38,677 nucleotides of DNA from Bacteriovoracaceae bacterium (GCA_947448495.1 CANFNX010000007.1:1-38677), one strand, 5' to 3'. Positions 24,232 through 32,943 are shown, numbered from the stretch's first letter. The notes: generated by a model not told the origin, from the sequence alone. A program made the numbers and translations.

Positions 24232-25646
24232 TGCTCCCACTCCTCGAGAAACTTCATCGTTTCCGCTGGGTTTGTGAAAAGTTCCAGGATCTTCACATGC
24301 TTGAGCATGTTGTAGTTATTTCTCGCGTAGGAAATATTAAATGCGTTGGAAATGTGCTCAAGATGGTGGTCGTGTTCTAGGATAATCTTTTCATTTAGCT
24401 TTAAAGTCTGAAAGATTCTCCCCCCTGAGTTGTTAATAATGATGAGCTTGAGATTTTCAGGAATGTCACGTATGGCAGAAAGATCATAGATTGTTGTTAG
24501 GTCACCTAAAATACAGTAAACCTGTTTATTTGTAGCATTGGCGAGTCCAATCGCAGTTGATATTTGTCCATCGATTCCGTTCACACCTCGGCTTCCAAAG
24601 AAGCGGTTCTTCTCAGTTGTATTCAGTTGTTCAAAAAAACGAATAACAAGGGAGTTTCCGAGATAAACGAAACTATCTTCCTCAATGTATGGCCGAAGTT
24701 TGGCAATCTTGGCCTGATCTGAGTGGGGATACTTAACGATAAGACTTTCGATTTCATCTTCTTTCGTTGCTCTTATTGAAAAGGGGCGACAATCCTTCAA
24801 TATCTTCCAAAACTCAACTTGGGCCATAAGCTCATTGCTCCCCATGGGGAAAACCGTCCCGTGAGAGAGTCCCAGAAGTCCACGCTCATCGAAGCTAAAT
24901 TGAGGCAATGGGGTTTCCTCAAGGAGGCGCCAGAATTTTGTTAAGGGTGTGTGTCCAAATCGGATGACACTTTTAATTTCACCTGTTCTGAAGGCCTTAA
25001 TGAGGTCTTTTTCGAATCTTAAAGAAGAAAGTGTGTGGGCCTGACTTAGGATCTCGGCGTAAATAGGGAGACCATAGGATTTCATTTTCTCAGTGAAATT
25101 CTTCATAGAAGTGTTTTCATGAGAGATAAGAATAAGTGGGGATGGATTCTCTTTTATAAAATCAGCAAAGCCTCCCCAGCTTGATTCGTAATTTTTCGTA
25201 TGATTTTTTGCGATCTCATTTTTCTTTTCAATCAGTACATTTATATGGGCGGGATATTTTAAGGATGAAAGATCTAGTTTCCCTAGCTCCTCTAGGCCAA
25301 TTTCAATATAGGATTGACGTGCACCAACTGTTATTTTTTCATGATCAATGGTTTGTGGGCATCCCTTACCATGCATTCTTTTGGGACGATCACCCGTGAT
25401 GAGAAGGAGTGGTAAATGGCTATAGTAGGCCTCAAGCATGGCCGAAAGGCACTCTGAAACGGCGGTTCCTGAGGTTGTACAAACTGCGATGGGTTTATTC
25501 GATACTTTAGTTTGCCCAAGGGCCTTAAATGAGGCAATGCGCTCATCAATTTCAAAGCTCAATTTGTCATGATTAAAAAAATCTAGGATTTCTTGATTCC
25601 TGGCCCCTGTACAAAAATAAACATGGTCAAGATTGAATAAGTTCAT
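24228..25646 (-). CDS. menD: SEPHCHC synthase
   Basis: A 472-residue thiamine-diphosphate enzyme joining isochorismate and 2-oxoglutarate with loss of CO2, the first committed step to menaquinone. The conserved MenD motifs are present in order: GARNQEI, DERIASFKALG, CTTSGTAVSE, TGDRPKRMHGKGCPQTIDH, SRGVNGIDGQISTA and the TPP/Mg motif LGDLTTIYDLSA with NNSGGRIF. It is somewhat shorter than the usual 550 residues, mainly in the middle domain. It overlaps menF by 4 bp (ATGA) upstream and menH by 4 bp downstream. Confidence 0.94.
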   Translation of the reverse strand: MNLFNLDHVYFCTGARNQEILDFFNHDKLSFEIDERIASFKALGQTKVSNKPIAVCTTSGTAVSECLSAMLEAYYSHLPLLLITGDRPKRMHGKGCPQTIDHEKITVGARQSYIEIGLEELGKLDLSSLKYPAHINVLIEKKNEIAKNHTKNYESSWGGFADFIKENPSPLILISHENTSMKNFTEKMKSYGLPIYAEILSQAHTLSSLRFEKDLIKAFRTGEIKSVIRFGHTPLTKFWRLLEETPLPQFSFDERGLLGLSHGTVFPMGSNELMAQVEFWKILKDCRPFSIRATKEDEIESLIVKYPHSDQAKIAKLRPYIEEDSFVYLGNSLVIRFFEQLNTTEKNRFFGSRGVNGIDGQISTAIGLANATNKQVYCILGDLTTIYDLSAIRDIPENLKLIIINNSGGRIFQTLKLNEKIILEHDHHLEHISNAFNISYARNNYNMLKHVKILELFTNPAETMKFLEEWEQ

Positions 25647-26695
25647 AGCAACATTTCTTTGACTGTGTTTCTTTTTAGATTGATTTCATTCAATTCATTG
25701 TCAATGTCTGATTCTTGAACGATTCCGGCCCCTGATTCAATAACCATTTCTTTTCCTTGAATCTGAATATTCCTAATCATGACCAGTGCCCGATGTTTCT
25801 CATGATAGTTAATACCAAATACTGATCCGAAGAATCTGTTGGGAAACTTTTTGTAGTACTGAGTGCTTTCAAGGAATTCCTTGGCCTTTTTCTTGGGATG
25901 TCCACCAAGAGCGGCGGTAGGAGAGAGTGTATTGATGAGATCTACTATTTGTGTTTGAGACTTTAAGTATCCTGTAATGTCCGTTTTTAAATGAATCATT
26001 TTTGCATAAGGGGCAATAACGGTTTCTGATTTTAAAATTTCTGAGCAGAATGGTTTTAACTCTTCAAGAATGTTTGCGATGACAAGATTGTGTTCTTTTC
26101 TATCTTTTAGTGATGAGAAAAGTTTATTTTCTTCACCTAGTTTGGCGGTTCCTGCAAGAGCTACGGATTCTAATTTGTTACTTTCTTTGTCGAAAAGGAT
26201 TTCTGGCGTTACACCGATAATGGCGTAATGATCAAACCACAGGCCATAGGGCGTGCCAACCTTTGACAGTATAGCTTTTGCCATAATTTTTTTCTTTAGA
26301 TGGATCGTATTGTCGACTAATGTGTTTTCTGAAGAAATGAGGACTGCTTTTTGAAAGTCATCATTTAATTCTTTTTTGAGCTTACTAAAATCTTGTTCAA
26401 AAATAGCATCAAAGTTTGTTGTTCCTTCAAATTTGATATTGAGTTTCAGAAGGGGATTCAGAAACGGCGCAACGTCCTCTGTTGAAATTTCAAGTATGCT
26501 CTCAGGATAATAATAGTTATATTTAGTGCTATAGAATTCTTTGATATAAAAGAAAACAACACGTTCAGGATTCTTCTCTTCACTGAAATATCCGCCTTTA
26601 CCCATGATGAGGGTTTGATTTTTCAGGACTGCGAAAGTACCCTTTTCAAAGAAAGTACTATCCATCCAATCCTGTATGTTTTGAACGTCTGTCAT
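25643..26695 (-). CDS. menF: Isochorismate synthase
   Basis: A 350-residue chorismate-utilising enzyme that turns chorismate into isochorismate, the entry to the menaquinone branch. Signature elements are LAGTAK, DRKEHNLV, LSPTAALGGHPK and, near residue 320, ESGAGIV, which carries a Mg-binding glutamate. It is shorter than E. coli MenF but has the complete catalytic half. A TTG twelve bases upstream is in frame, but the ATG at 26695 shares its A with the menB stop codon (TGATG), a classic coupled start. Located between menB and menD. Confidence 0.92.
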   Translation of the reverse strand: MTDVQNIQDWMDSTFFEKGTFAVLKNQTLIMGKGGYFSEEKNPERVVFFYIKEFYSTKYNYYYPESILEISTEDVAPFLNPLLKLNIKFEGTTNFDAIFEQDFSKLKKELNDDFQKAVLISSENTLVDNTIHLKKKIMAKAILSKVGTPYGLWFDHYAIIGVTPEILFDKESNKLESVALAGTAKLGEENKLFSSLKDRKEHNLVIANILEELKPFCSEILKSETVIAPYAKMIHLKTDITGYLKSQTQIVDLINTLSPTAALGGHPKKKAKEFLESTQYYKKFPNRFFGSVFGINYHEKHRALVMIRNIQIQGKEMVIESGAGIVQESDIDNELNEINLKRNTVKEMLL

Positions 26696-27576
26696 CAATA
26701 GACCCAAGGAAATTGCTGAAATTCAGGTTCTCTTTTTTCTAAAAATGCAGTTTTCCCCTCCCGCGCCTCTTCTGTTCCGTAAGCAAGTCTGGTGGCCTCA
26801 CCGGCAAAAATCTGTTGACCTACTAGCCCATCATCAATCAGATTAAAACTAAACTTAAGCATTTTCATCGCCGTTGGGGATTTTGAGCATATTAATTTCG
26901 CCCAATGAAGAGCTTCTTTTTCAATATCCTGGTGAGGCACTACCTTGTTGACCATGCCCATTTCAAAGGCTTCTGTTGCACTGTAGGCCTGGCCTAGGAA
27001 GAAAATTTCTCTCGCCCGTTTCTGACCCACTTGTCGTGCCAGATAGGCCGATCCATATCCGCCATCAAAGCTTGCGACATCAGGATCCGTTTGTCGAAAG
27101 AGTGCATGTTCTTTGGAGGCAATGGTTAAATCACAAACACAATGCAGAGAATGACCACCGCCAACCGCCCAACCGGGTACAACCGCGATGACAATTTTTG
27201 GCATAAACCGAATCATCCTCTGAACTTCGAGGATGTGTAGTCGTCCATGCCTGAAATCATTCTTATCTTTATAGTCATAGCCTGTTTGCCCACGAACGTT
27301 CTGATCACCCCCCGCACTAAATGAGTACACCCCATCTTTGGTGGACGGGCCATTGCCGGTGAGGATGATGGCACCTATGTCATTCTGACGATGGGCCCAT
27401 TCAAAAGCGGCAAGAAGTTCATCAACTGTGAGAGGGCGGAAGGCATTTCTTAGATCCGGGCGATTGAAGGCAATCCTGACAGCTCCAGTTCTTATGGCCC
27501 TATGAAAGGTAATGTCTTCAAATTTAAAACCTGGGATCTCTTCCCATTCATTCTTATCAAAAGTTGGAGATATCAT
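26695..27576 (-). CDS. menB: 1,4-Dihydroxy-2-naphthoyl-CoA synthase
   Basis: A 293-residue crotonase-fold enzyme that closes the second ring of the naphthoquinone from o-succinylbenzoyl-CoA. Clear MenB signatures: FSAGGDQ (87-92), QTDPDVASFDGGYGSAYLAR, and GQAYSATEAFEMGMVNKVV. It looks like a bicarbonate-dependent type I MenB by the DGGYGS motif. No thioesterase for the next step is seen nearby. AAAGGTAAATC precedes the ATG, inside the end of ubiE (3-bp gap). Confidence 0.96.
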   Translation of the reverse strand: MISPTFDKNEWEEIPGFKFEDITFHRAIRTGAVRIAFNRPDLRNAFRPLTVDELLAAFEWAHRQNDIGAIILTGNGPSTKDGVYSFSAGGDQNVRGQTGYDYKDKNDFRHGRLHILEVQRMIRFMPKIVIAVVPGWAVGGGHSLHCVCDLTIASKEHALFRQTDPDVASFDGGYGSAYLARQVGQKRAREIFFLGQAYSATEAFEMGMVNKVVPHQDIEKEALHWAKLICSKSPTAMKMLKFSFNLIDDGLVGQQIFAGEATRLAYGTEEAREGKTAFLEKREPEFQQFPWVY

Positions 27577-27579
27577 GAT

Positions 27580-28257
27580 TTACCTTTTCGCCTCATAGAT
27601 GTAGGCGATGCCACAAAATAAGGGTGTGTAGTTAATTTGATTAAATGTTGTATTTTTACTTATAAGATCACAGAATTTTTCACCGCTTGGAAATTGCTCC
27701 GATGATTTTATGAGGTAATCATAGGCATCTGATCTTTTGGTCAGAAGTGAAAGTATGGGAAAGTATAGTTTGAGAGTTGCAAAATAGATTCTCTTCCAAA
27801 TGGGGTTCTTGGGAGATCCGAACTCAAGAATATAAAGGCTTTTTGAAACCCGCGAGAGTTCGTTAAGTGAGGTTTCAAGCTTTTCTACGTTCCTGATACC
27901 AAAAGAAATGGTTGTTGTATCAAACTCTTGATCTTTGAAGGGGAGCTTTGAAACATCGGCCACAAGGAAATTGACACTTGATTTGGTTTTTAACTTTCTC
28001 TTGTTTGCATTTTCAATCATAAGAGGGGAGAAATCACACCCAATAATGGTCTCTATCTTCATGTTATCCATTTTGAAAGCAATATCACCCGTACCAGTAG
28101 CGCAGTCGAGAACGGCCTTGGGAGAATTGGCACAAGCTTTTTTCACAAGGAGGTTCTTCCAGAGTCTGTGAGTCCCCATGGAGAGTAAATCATTCAAAAG
28201 ATCGTATTTTGATGAAATATCATTGAACATAGATTTAATATAATCAGCATTTGGCAT
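27580..28257 (-). CDS. ubiE: Demethylmenaquinone methyltransferase
   Basis: A 225-residue SAM-dependent methyltransferase for the last step of menaquinone synthesis (also called MenG). The N-terminus FNDISSKYDLLNDLLSMGTHRLWK is the UbiE/MenG family signature. The SAM-binding motif I is VLDCATGTGD at 49-58. ISFGIRNVEK and LEFGSPKNP are the later family motifs, and DAYDYLIKSSEQFPSGE fits signature 2. GAGGATTT precedes the ATG, 1 bp after the DAHP synthase stop. Ubiquinone synthesis genes are not seen, so MK is the likely product. Confidence 0.94.
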   Translation of the reverse strand: MPNADYIKSMFNDISSKYDLLNDLLSMGTHRLWKNLLVKKACANSPKAVLDCATGTGDIAFKMDNMKIETIIGCDFSPLMIENANKRKLKTKSSVNFLVADVSKLPFKDQEFDTTTISFGIRNVEKLETSLNELSRVSKSLYILEFGSPKNPIWKRIYFATLKLYFPILSLLTKRSDAYDYLIKSSEQFPSGEKFCDLISKNTTFNQINYTPLFCGIAYIYEAKR

Positions 28258-28258
28258 A

Positions 28259-29017
28259 TTAAATCCTCAACTCTTTCTCAAAAATGGGACAAGCCTTTTG
28301 AAGTTTTTTAATGAGTTCGTTGTATAAATCCAAATCCAAGGCTTGCTCAGGATCTGACAGTGCATGTTTAGGAGTAGGGTGAGTTTCCACCAAAAGACCA
28401 TCAGCACCGGCCGCGAGTGCTGCCAAGGAAGCATCAGTTACATATTTTGAATCACCCATGGCGTGTGATGGATCGACAATGACTTTAAATGGATGGTTAT
28501 TTTTTAGGTAAATGACGGCACCCAAGTCGAGCGTATTTCTTAATTTAGTTTCAAATGTACGAATGCCTCTTTCACAGAGAAAAATATTCTCTTCTCCTAA
28601 ATCATGGAGGTATTCCGTAGCGCCTAACCATTCTTGGATTGTGGCACTAAAGCCTCGCTTAAGAACCACTGGCCTTTTATGATGAGAGAGTTCTTTTAAT
28701 AGTTCATAGTTATACATGTTGCGAGCGCCAACTTGAAAACAGTCTACAATTGGCATGAGAGTCTCAATTTGCCTCGGATCAGTAATTTCTGTAATAAACT
28801 GAAAAGGCATTTTGTCTTTTAGGTCCTTGATGATTTCAATCGCTTCAGCACCAAGCCCTTGAAAGCTTGATTTTTTGGTGCGCATTTTATAAATGCCACC
28901 TCTGATTAAACTCGGTTTGTGTTCCGAATTAAGAATGGCTGTCATTTGATCGTAGCTTTCAATGGCACAGGGGCCAGAGATGACAAAAAAATCAGATTTT
29001 GAAAAAATGGGTCTCAT
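28259..29017 (-). CDS. aroF: DAHP synthase (3-deoxy-7-phosphoheptulonate synthase), type I-beta
   Basis: A 252-residue enzyme joining PEP and erythrose 4-phosphate to start the shikimate pathway. Motifs: SGPCAIES (14-21), RGGIYKMRTKKSSFQGLG, PVVLKRGFSATIQEWLGA, and DPSHAMGDSKYV with the metal-binding His. It has only the catalytic barrel: no N-terminal ferredoxin-like or chorismate-mutase regulatory domain as in Thermotoga or Bacillus enzymes, so it may not be feedback-regulated in the usual way. Its place inside the men operon ties chorismate supply to quinone synthesis. It overlaps the prenyl synthase by 4 bp (ATGA). Confidence 0.92.
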   Translation of the reverse strand: MRPIFSKSDFFVISGPCAIESYDQMTAILNSEHKPSLIRGGIYKMRTKKSSFQGLGAEAIEIIKDLKDKMPFQFITEITDPRQIETLMPIVDCFQVGARNMYNYELLKELSHHKRPVVLKRGFSATIQEWLGATEYLHDLGEENIFLCERGIRTFETKLRNTLDLGAVIYLKNNHPFKVIVDPSHAMGDSKYVTDASLAALAAGADGLLVETHPTPKHALSDPEQALDLDLYNELIKKLQKACPIFEKELRI

Positions 29018-29952
29018 TTTGACCTCTCTTTCATTTGATCGATAAAAGCGAATACCTGTAAAGTTGAATTTATAATGTTTTCATTGGATGTGGTTTGTGA
29101 TTCGGCGATTTCTGAAAATAGTTTTTTTGTCTCATGCAGAATGATATCGACTTCATTTTTTGTCTCATCTTGGGCCGTTTTTATTTGCGTTTCTGACCAA
29201 GGGATAGACTCACAAGTGGTCCCTCTCATTTGATGGACGATATAGAAAAGTTCTGGATAGTTTTTTAAAAGATTGAGAGTGGTAAAATTAATTAAACCAT
29301 CTTTCAGATCCTTGTTTTGATCCTTGCCACTTGTCTCGCTAAAATCTAAATTGTCATCAATCATTTGAAAAGCTACTCCAATTTTTTCACCAAAGAGGTG
29401 ACATTTTTGAACAATCTCTTCTGGTGCTTTAGATATTCTAGCTACTGAAGAACAGCACCAGGCCAAGAGGGCGCCTGTTTTTTTCTTTGATACCTCTATC
29501 AGTTCATCTTTAGAGTTCGTCCCATTCTTTTTTAATTGATCCTGAAGGAACTCTCCCTCAACAATATCCTCAAGTGCCTCAGAAATAGTTTTCAAAATAT
29601 CAAACTCTCCTGCAGCTACGAGTTCGCTTATGACTCTTGCAAGCAGGAAATCTCCGGCCAAAACGGCCAAAGAGTTACTAGTTTTTTTATGAAGAGTTCT
29701 TTCACCTCTCCTTAAGTCTGCTTCATCCACCACATCGTCATGAATCAATGAAGCGGTATGGATGAGTTCTGCTGATCTTGATATTAGGTACTGCTTTTCT
29801 TGCTCAATGTGAAAAAGCTGTGCGAAGAGTTGAATGAGTTTAGGGCGAATCATCTTGCCTGGTGTTGAAAGATGATTGTTTAGGATATCGTGAACTTTGT
29901 AGCCGTAGCTTCTTCCATGAAGGTCTGAGAGTGTCTGCTGTGTGTTGTGCAT
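29014..29952 (-). CDS. ispB: Polyprenyl diphosphate synthase (menaquinone tail)
   Basis: A 312-residue trans-prenyl synthase that builds the isoprenoid side chain. The first Asp-rich motif is DDVVD (72-76), followed by the RRGERTLHKK region; the second is DDNLD (QMIDDNLDFS). GKMIRPKL near residue 32-39 binds isopentenyl diphosphate. The chain length cannot be told by eye. AAAAGGATTT precedes the ATG. It is the first gene of the men operon, so the operon promoter should lie in 29953-30094; no consensus box is obvious. Confidence 0.9.
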   Translation of the reverse strand: MHNTQQTLSDLHGRSYGYKVHDILNNHLSTPGKMIRPKLIQLFAQLFHIEQEKQYLISRSAELIHTASLIHDDVVDEADLRRGERTLHKKTSNSLAVLAGDFLLARVISELVAAGEFDILKTISEALEDIVEGEFLQDQLKKNGTNSKDELIEVSKKKTGALLAWCCSSVARISKAPEEIVQKCHLFGEKIGVAFQMIDDNLDFSETSGKDQNKDLKDGLINFTTLNLLKNYPELFYIVHQMRGTTCESIPWSETQIKTAQDETKNEVDIILHETKKLFSEIAESQTTSNENIINSTLQVFAFIDQMKERSK

Positions 29953-30011
29953 AGCTAAATCCTTTTAGAATTTAATAGTTCTTAAACTCTGCGCGGACCA
30001 GCTCTACTTTT

Positions 30012-30067
30012 TTTGTCGAATTTTTTTTTAATGATTTTCGCTTTTTGGACGGTTGAAGTTTCGACAA
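30012..30067. repeat. Inverted repeat upstream of the men operon
   Basis: Perfect 9-bp inverted arms TTTGTCGAA (30012-30020) and TTCGACAAA (30059-30067), 38 nt apart, between the barrel-protein gene and ispB. They could be paired regulator half-sites or a weak 3' hairpin; I cannot decide. Confidence 0.35.
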
Positions 30068-30094
30068 AGCCTAAACGCGAGACATCTACTGAGG

Positions 30095-31282
30095 CTATAA
30101 TGGTGAGATTTGTGGTTTGCTCTTTTTGCGCTCTTTTAAAGGAATTTTATATCCACCTTGCACGATAAATTGGATGGATCCAATGGGAGTATGACTTAAC
30201 ACTTCGCCTTTAGATTGAACAAGAGCATTGTTGATTTTAATGTAGGTGCCTCTGACGACTGGTTCGATGAAAAAGTTTTTATACCCGAGCTGCACTTTCG
30301 CTTCAGCATGGGCGCCAAATCCTGCAACATGAAACTGATTATCCACACCCTGCCAGTTCCACCAACTGTCTTGATGATACTTAACCGTTGTTTGTGGAAC
30401 CATCATCCCTGCACCAGCTCCGAGACCAGTTCCAATTTTAAAATCACCGTTTCTTGAGGTGAAGAGATTGTTTTTATAAACAGCACCCGCGTGCACATAG
30501 TTGTACCCATTGGTATGCTCAAAGCTTAACCAGCGCACATCTCCGGTTTGCTTCACTTGATCAAAAGTTAATCCCGTCAATAGAGCTGGGTCACCACTTG
30601 CATCCGGTACAAACACAGTATGGTTATAATCTCCAGTGACTTCGTATTTGAGTTGGTTATCAAAGACCCATTTCATATGATCTAGGCCTACGACAATGTC
30701 CCAGTTATCATTAACCTGATATCCAATTCTCAAGTTGTATTGAGGGATAGGGATACGGCTTGGACTGATGTAATCTAGGATATCTTTTGATTGGCGATCG
30801 TGTCCAACCGCATCGTGAATGGTAAATGTCCCATCCTTGGTTTTGAATGTCGCATCTGATTTTGAGTGAAATCCCCGATTATATCCCCATGAAAAATAGA
30901 TCATTCTTTTTTTCGGAGGATCTAACTTAAAAACTCTATCCAGGTCTTGGGTCAGTGTTTGCAGAGGGCTTTTTTGACTTGGAAAACAAAGGGGAGTTGG
31001 ATCATCGAGTAAGTTTGGCTTCTTTGAAACCTCTGAGGAAAGAATGAGGGGGGCCTCCTCAATCACGAGCTCCACATCCACGAGTTCAAGTTCATCTTTG
31101 GTGATTTGATTCTCTGAACTTGTGACGACATGATTTTTAGATAACTCTGAAAGCTGGTCTATTTTTTCATCTGTCAGGTTATAGTCCGATAATTTCTCGT
31201 AAGGAATGATTAGAGGGGAGTTCTCTTGAGCAAAAAGCGTTTGAGGTCCAATCATCGCCATAATCATTAAAAGAATTTTCAT
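30095..31282 (-). CDS. Outer-membrane beta-barrel protein
   Basis: A 395-residue exported protein (signal peptide 1-18, ending FAQ). Residues 19-130 are acidic and polar, without barrel character. From about 132 on, alternating amphipathic strands rich in Gly, Tyr, Trp and Asn appear (MIYFSWGYNRGF, YNLRIGYQVNDNWDIVVGLDH, FKIGTGLGAGAGMM, AEAKVQLGYKNFFIEP, IGSIQFIVQGGYKIPL), the pattern of an outer-membrane barrel of about 10-12 strands. No specific family named. It is preceded by TATAAT only 4 nt before the ATG, with no ribosome site. It lies upstream of the men operon but in the same direction, 142 bp apart. Confidence 0.82.
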   Translation of the reverse strand: MKILLMIMAMIGPQTLFAQENSPLIIPYEKLSDYNLTDEKIDQLSELSKNHVVTSSENQITKDELELVDVELVIEEAPLILSSEVSKKPNLLDDPTPLCFPSQKSPLQTLTQDLDRVFKLDPPKKRMIYFSWGYNRGFHSKSDATFKTKDGTFTIHDAVGHDRQSKDILDYISPSRIPIPQYNLRIGYQVNDNWDIVVGLDHMKWVFDNQLKYEVTGDYNHTVFVPDASGDPALLTGLTFDQVKQTGDVRWLSFEHTNGYNYVHAGAVYKNNLFTSRNGDFKIGTGLGAGAGMMVPQTTVKYHQDSWWNWQGVDNQFHVAGFGAHAEAKVQLGYKNFFIEPVVRGTYIKINNALVQSKGEVLSHTPIGSIQFIVQGGYKIPLKERKKSKPQISPL

Positions 31283-31286
31283 TTTT

Positions 31287-31292
31287 ATTATA
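31287..31292 (-). promoter_or_regulatory. -10 box suggesting a leaderless transcript for the barrel protein
   Basis: A perfect TATAAT sits 4 nt before the ATG at 31282, and no Shine-Dalgarno sequence is present. A start site 5-7 nt after the box would fall at or next to the ATG. The -35 region is poor. Confidence 0.45.
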
Positions 31293-31362
31293 TCGGTTGA
31301 TTGGGGGGCAATGTTAGATTTCCATTAAAAATGTAAATCCAGGGGAGGGCAGTTGAGATTAA

Positions 31363-31664
31363 TTAAGGCACCGTCAGGCGAAATATAATTCCGGACTGGT
31401 TTGCCCCACCACTTTGGGTATTACCGTAAATATATCCCTTATCAATACGCGCACTAGTGCAGCCGGAAAGAGAGTAGTTAAGATTTGTAGATCCGCCCAA
31501 GCTGATGGAGCTCGAGCTAGCAGAAAAGAATTTACCTTGCAATCCGTGTTTGTGGTGACGACACTTCCGCCTGAATTCTTGGTATTGTACTTACTACATG
31601 AACTTAAACAGCTTATAACGATGAGTATAAGTATATGTAGAACTTGAAATGGAGCTATTTTGAG
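31363..31664 (-). pseudogene. Frameshifted lipoprotein remnant
   Basis: Two adjacent frames make one lipoprotein. The first encodes a lipoprotein signal with ILILIVISCLSSC (lipobox LSSC) followed by a Ser/Gly/Thr linker (NSGGSVVTTNTDC). Near 31535 the protein-like reading moves to another frame: FFSASSSSISLGGS, LNYSLSGC, then YIYGNTQSGGANQSG and a final FRLTVP with stop at 31363. One missing base near 31535 would explain this. No ATG lies at the expected start (a CTC or CTG is found there), although a good promoter lies just upstream. It could be a real decayed gene or a sequencing error. It lies downstream of module copy 2. Confidence 0.65.
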
Positions 31665-31676
31665 ACGGATTCCCAG

Positions 31677-31705
31677 AATATATTGATCGGCATTTCTGTG
31701 TGCAA
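31677..31705 (-). promoter_or_regulatory. Sigma-70-like promoter before the lipoprotein remnant
   Basis: TTGCAC (31705-31700), 17-nt spacer, TATATT (31682-31677) on the minus strand. It lies between the TPR gene stop and the lipoprotein remnant and points to the latter. Confidence 0.5.
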
Positions 31706-31755
31706 GGTTAAGATAGATGGACTTGAGTGGTTTAATCTGTTTATTGTGATCTTGT

Positions 31756-32943
31756 TTATACAACTTTCTTGAATTTATAACAGTCCTGAGATGATTTGAG
31801 CTCGCAATGATGCTTCTTCTTATAATCGTTGATGAGTTTTCTAAGACGATTTAGGGATGCTTCTGAAATGTCTTCTGACCACAACCAAAAAATAAGATCA
31901 GATTTTTTTATAATGGATGGCCCATTTTTTAAGATGTAGTGAAGCCTATCCAGACGGTTTGGCATTTTTTTGAGTCTTTGAACGTCAATTTGATTTGATT
32001 TCAAATCAAGCTTGTATTTCTCTAAGGCGCACGAAAATAGTGAGTAAGGTGCTTTAAATTGAAAATCTTCTTGGTAGACCTGTGGATTATGCTTGGCGAG
32101 CCTCGCCCAGATGATTTTGGCCTCGCTTTGATCGTTCTGGGATAAGTGCTTGAGGACTAATAACTGATCCAAGAGTTCCTGAGAATCCTGAAATTCACTG
32201 GGGTAAATATATAAAGGATGATCCTTCACCAGATGATCGAGTAAGATTTTGATGTAAGAGTAATTCGCACTAGAGGTGAAGCCAGAGGATTTCTTATAGG
32301 CCTCAAGGATGGAGTAACATTCCTCATAGTGCTTTAAACTAAATGAATTTTGAAATTTCAGCATGAGTAAGCTTGGCATAAAGAGCTTAATCTCTTTACC
32401 CGTCATCTTGCATGCCTTCTCAAGAACATGATTGGATTTTTTTATCTCACCCATTTTTGATAAATAAGAAGCTTCCGTCAGGTAGACCAAAAGTTGACAG
32501 TAATCATTAGGGGGAGTGTGCTCTTTGAGTTCATCTAGCCAATATGCCATCTCTTTTATGAGTTTCCTGTTGGCGAGATTTAGAATAATGGTGGATATGG
32601 CATAAATGCTAAAGTGTTCATCTTGAGAGACCTTGAATTTTGCAACAGATGCTTCGAGATATTCTTGGGCAAATTGATGTTTGCCGAAAAGATTTTGGGA
32701 GAGTCCTAAAAGATAGAGCCTCACCCCCTCGCCAAAGTCGTCAGGCAGAGGTGGCGTCTTGAGATGTTCAAAAATTTTAGCCTTATTCTTTTTCCGATAG
32801 TAAAAAAATCCCCAGAGAACTTTTTTATAACTGAGACTTAAATCTGATTTTTCAATCTCTTCCTGAAAGCGGGTTGGTTCATACTGGACCATGAAAAACA
32901 GCGTCTTAAATTCTTCTCGTTTTTTTAGATGCTCATTTTTCAT
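31756..32943 (-). CDS. TPR-like protein with a C-terminal winged-helix-like domain, module copy 2
   Basis: A 395-residue cytoplasmic paralogue of the protein at 14864-16057. Shared landmarks: start MKNEH/MKSEH; EGVRLYLLGLSQNLFGKHQ; PLYIYPSEF versus PLYVYASDF; WARLAKHNPQVYQ versus WDRLSKHNPDLYQ; and the end DLIFWLWSEDIS, LRKLINDYKKKHH, SSQDCYKF. Helical TPR-type pairs fill residues 30-310. The last 60 residues follow an OmpR/SARP-type winged helix (helix, LIxxLWxE, LRxLI recognition helix, hairpin ending in Tyr). Its ATG overlaps the upstream exported-protein stop by 11 nt, exactly as in copy 1. Likely a regulator sensing through its TPR part (inference). Confidence 0.8.
   Translation of the reverse strand: MKNEHLKKREEFKTLFFMVQYEPTRFQEEIEKSDLSLSYKKVLWGFFYYRKKNKAKIFEHLKTPPLPDDFGEGVRLYLLGLSQNLFGKHQFAQEYLEASVAKFKVSQDEHFSIYAISTIILNLANRKLIKEMAYWLDELKEHTPPNDYCQLLVYLTEASYLSKMGEIKKSNHVLEKACKMTGKEIKLFMPSLLMLKFQNSFSLKHYEECYSILEAYKKSSGFTSSANYSYIKILLDHLVKDHPLYIYPSEFQDSQELLDQLLVLKHLSQNDQSEAKIIWARLAKHNPQVYQEDFQFKAPYSLFSCALEKYKLDLKSNQIDVQRLKKMPNRLDRLHYILKNGPSIIKKSDLIFWLWSEDISEASLNRLRKLINDYKKKHHCELKSSQDCYKFKKVV

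Noticed and set aside
29990-30110. A short Lys/Arg-rich open frame on the minus strand between the barrel gene and ispB
   Set aside because: It begins inside the barrel gene, has no start codon or ribosome site, and is short; AT-rich sequence can give this by chance.
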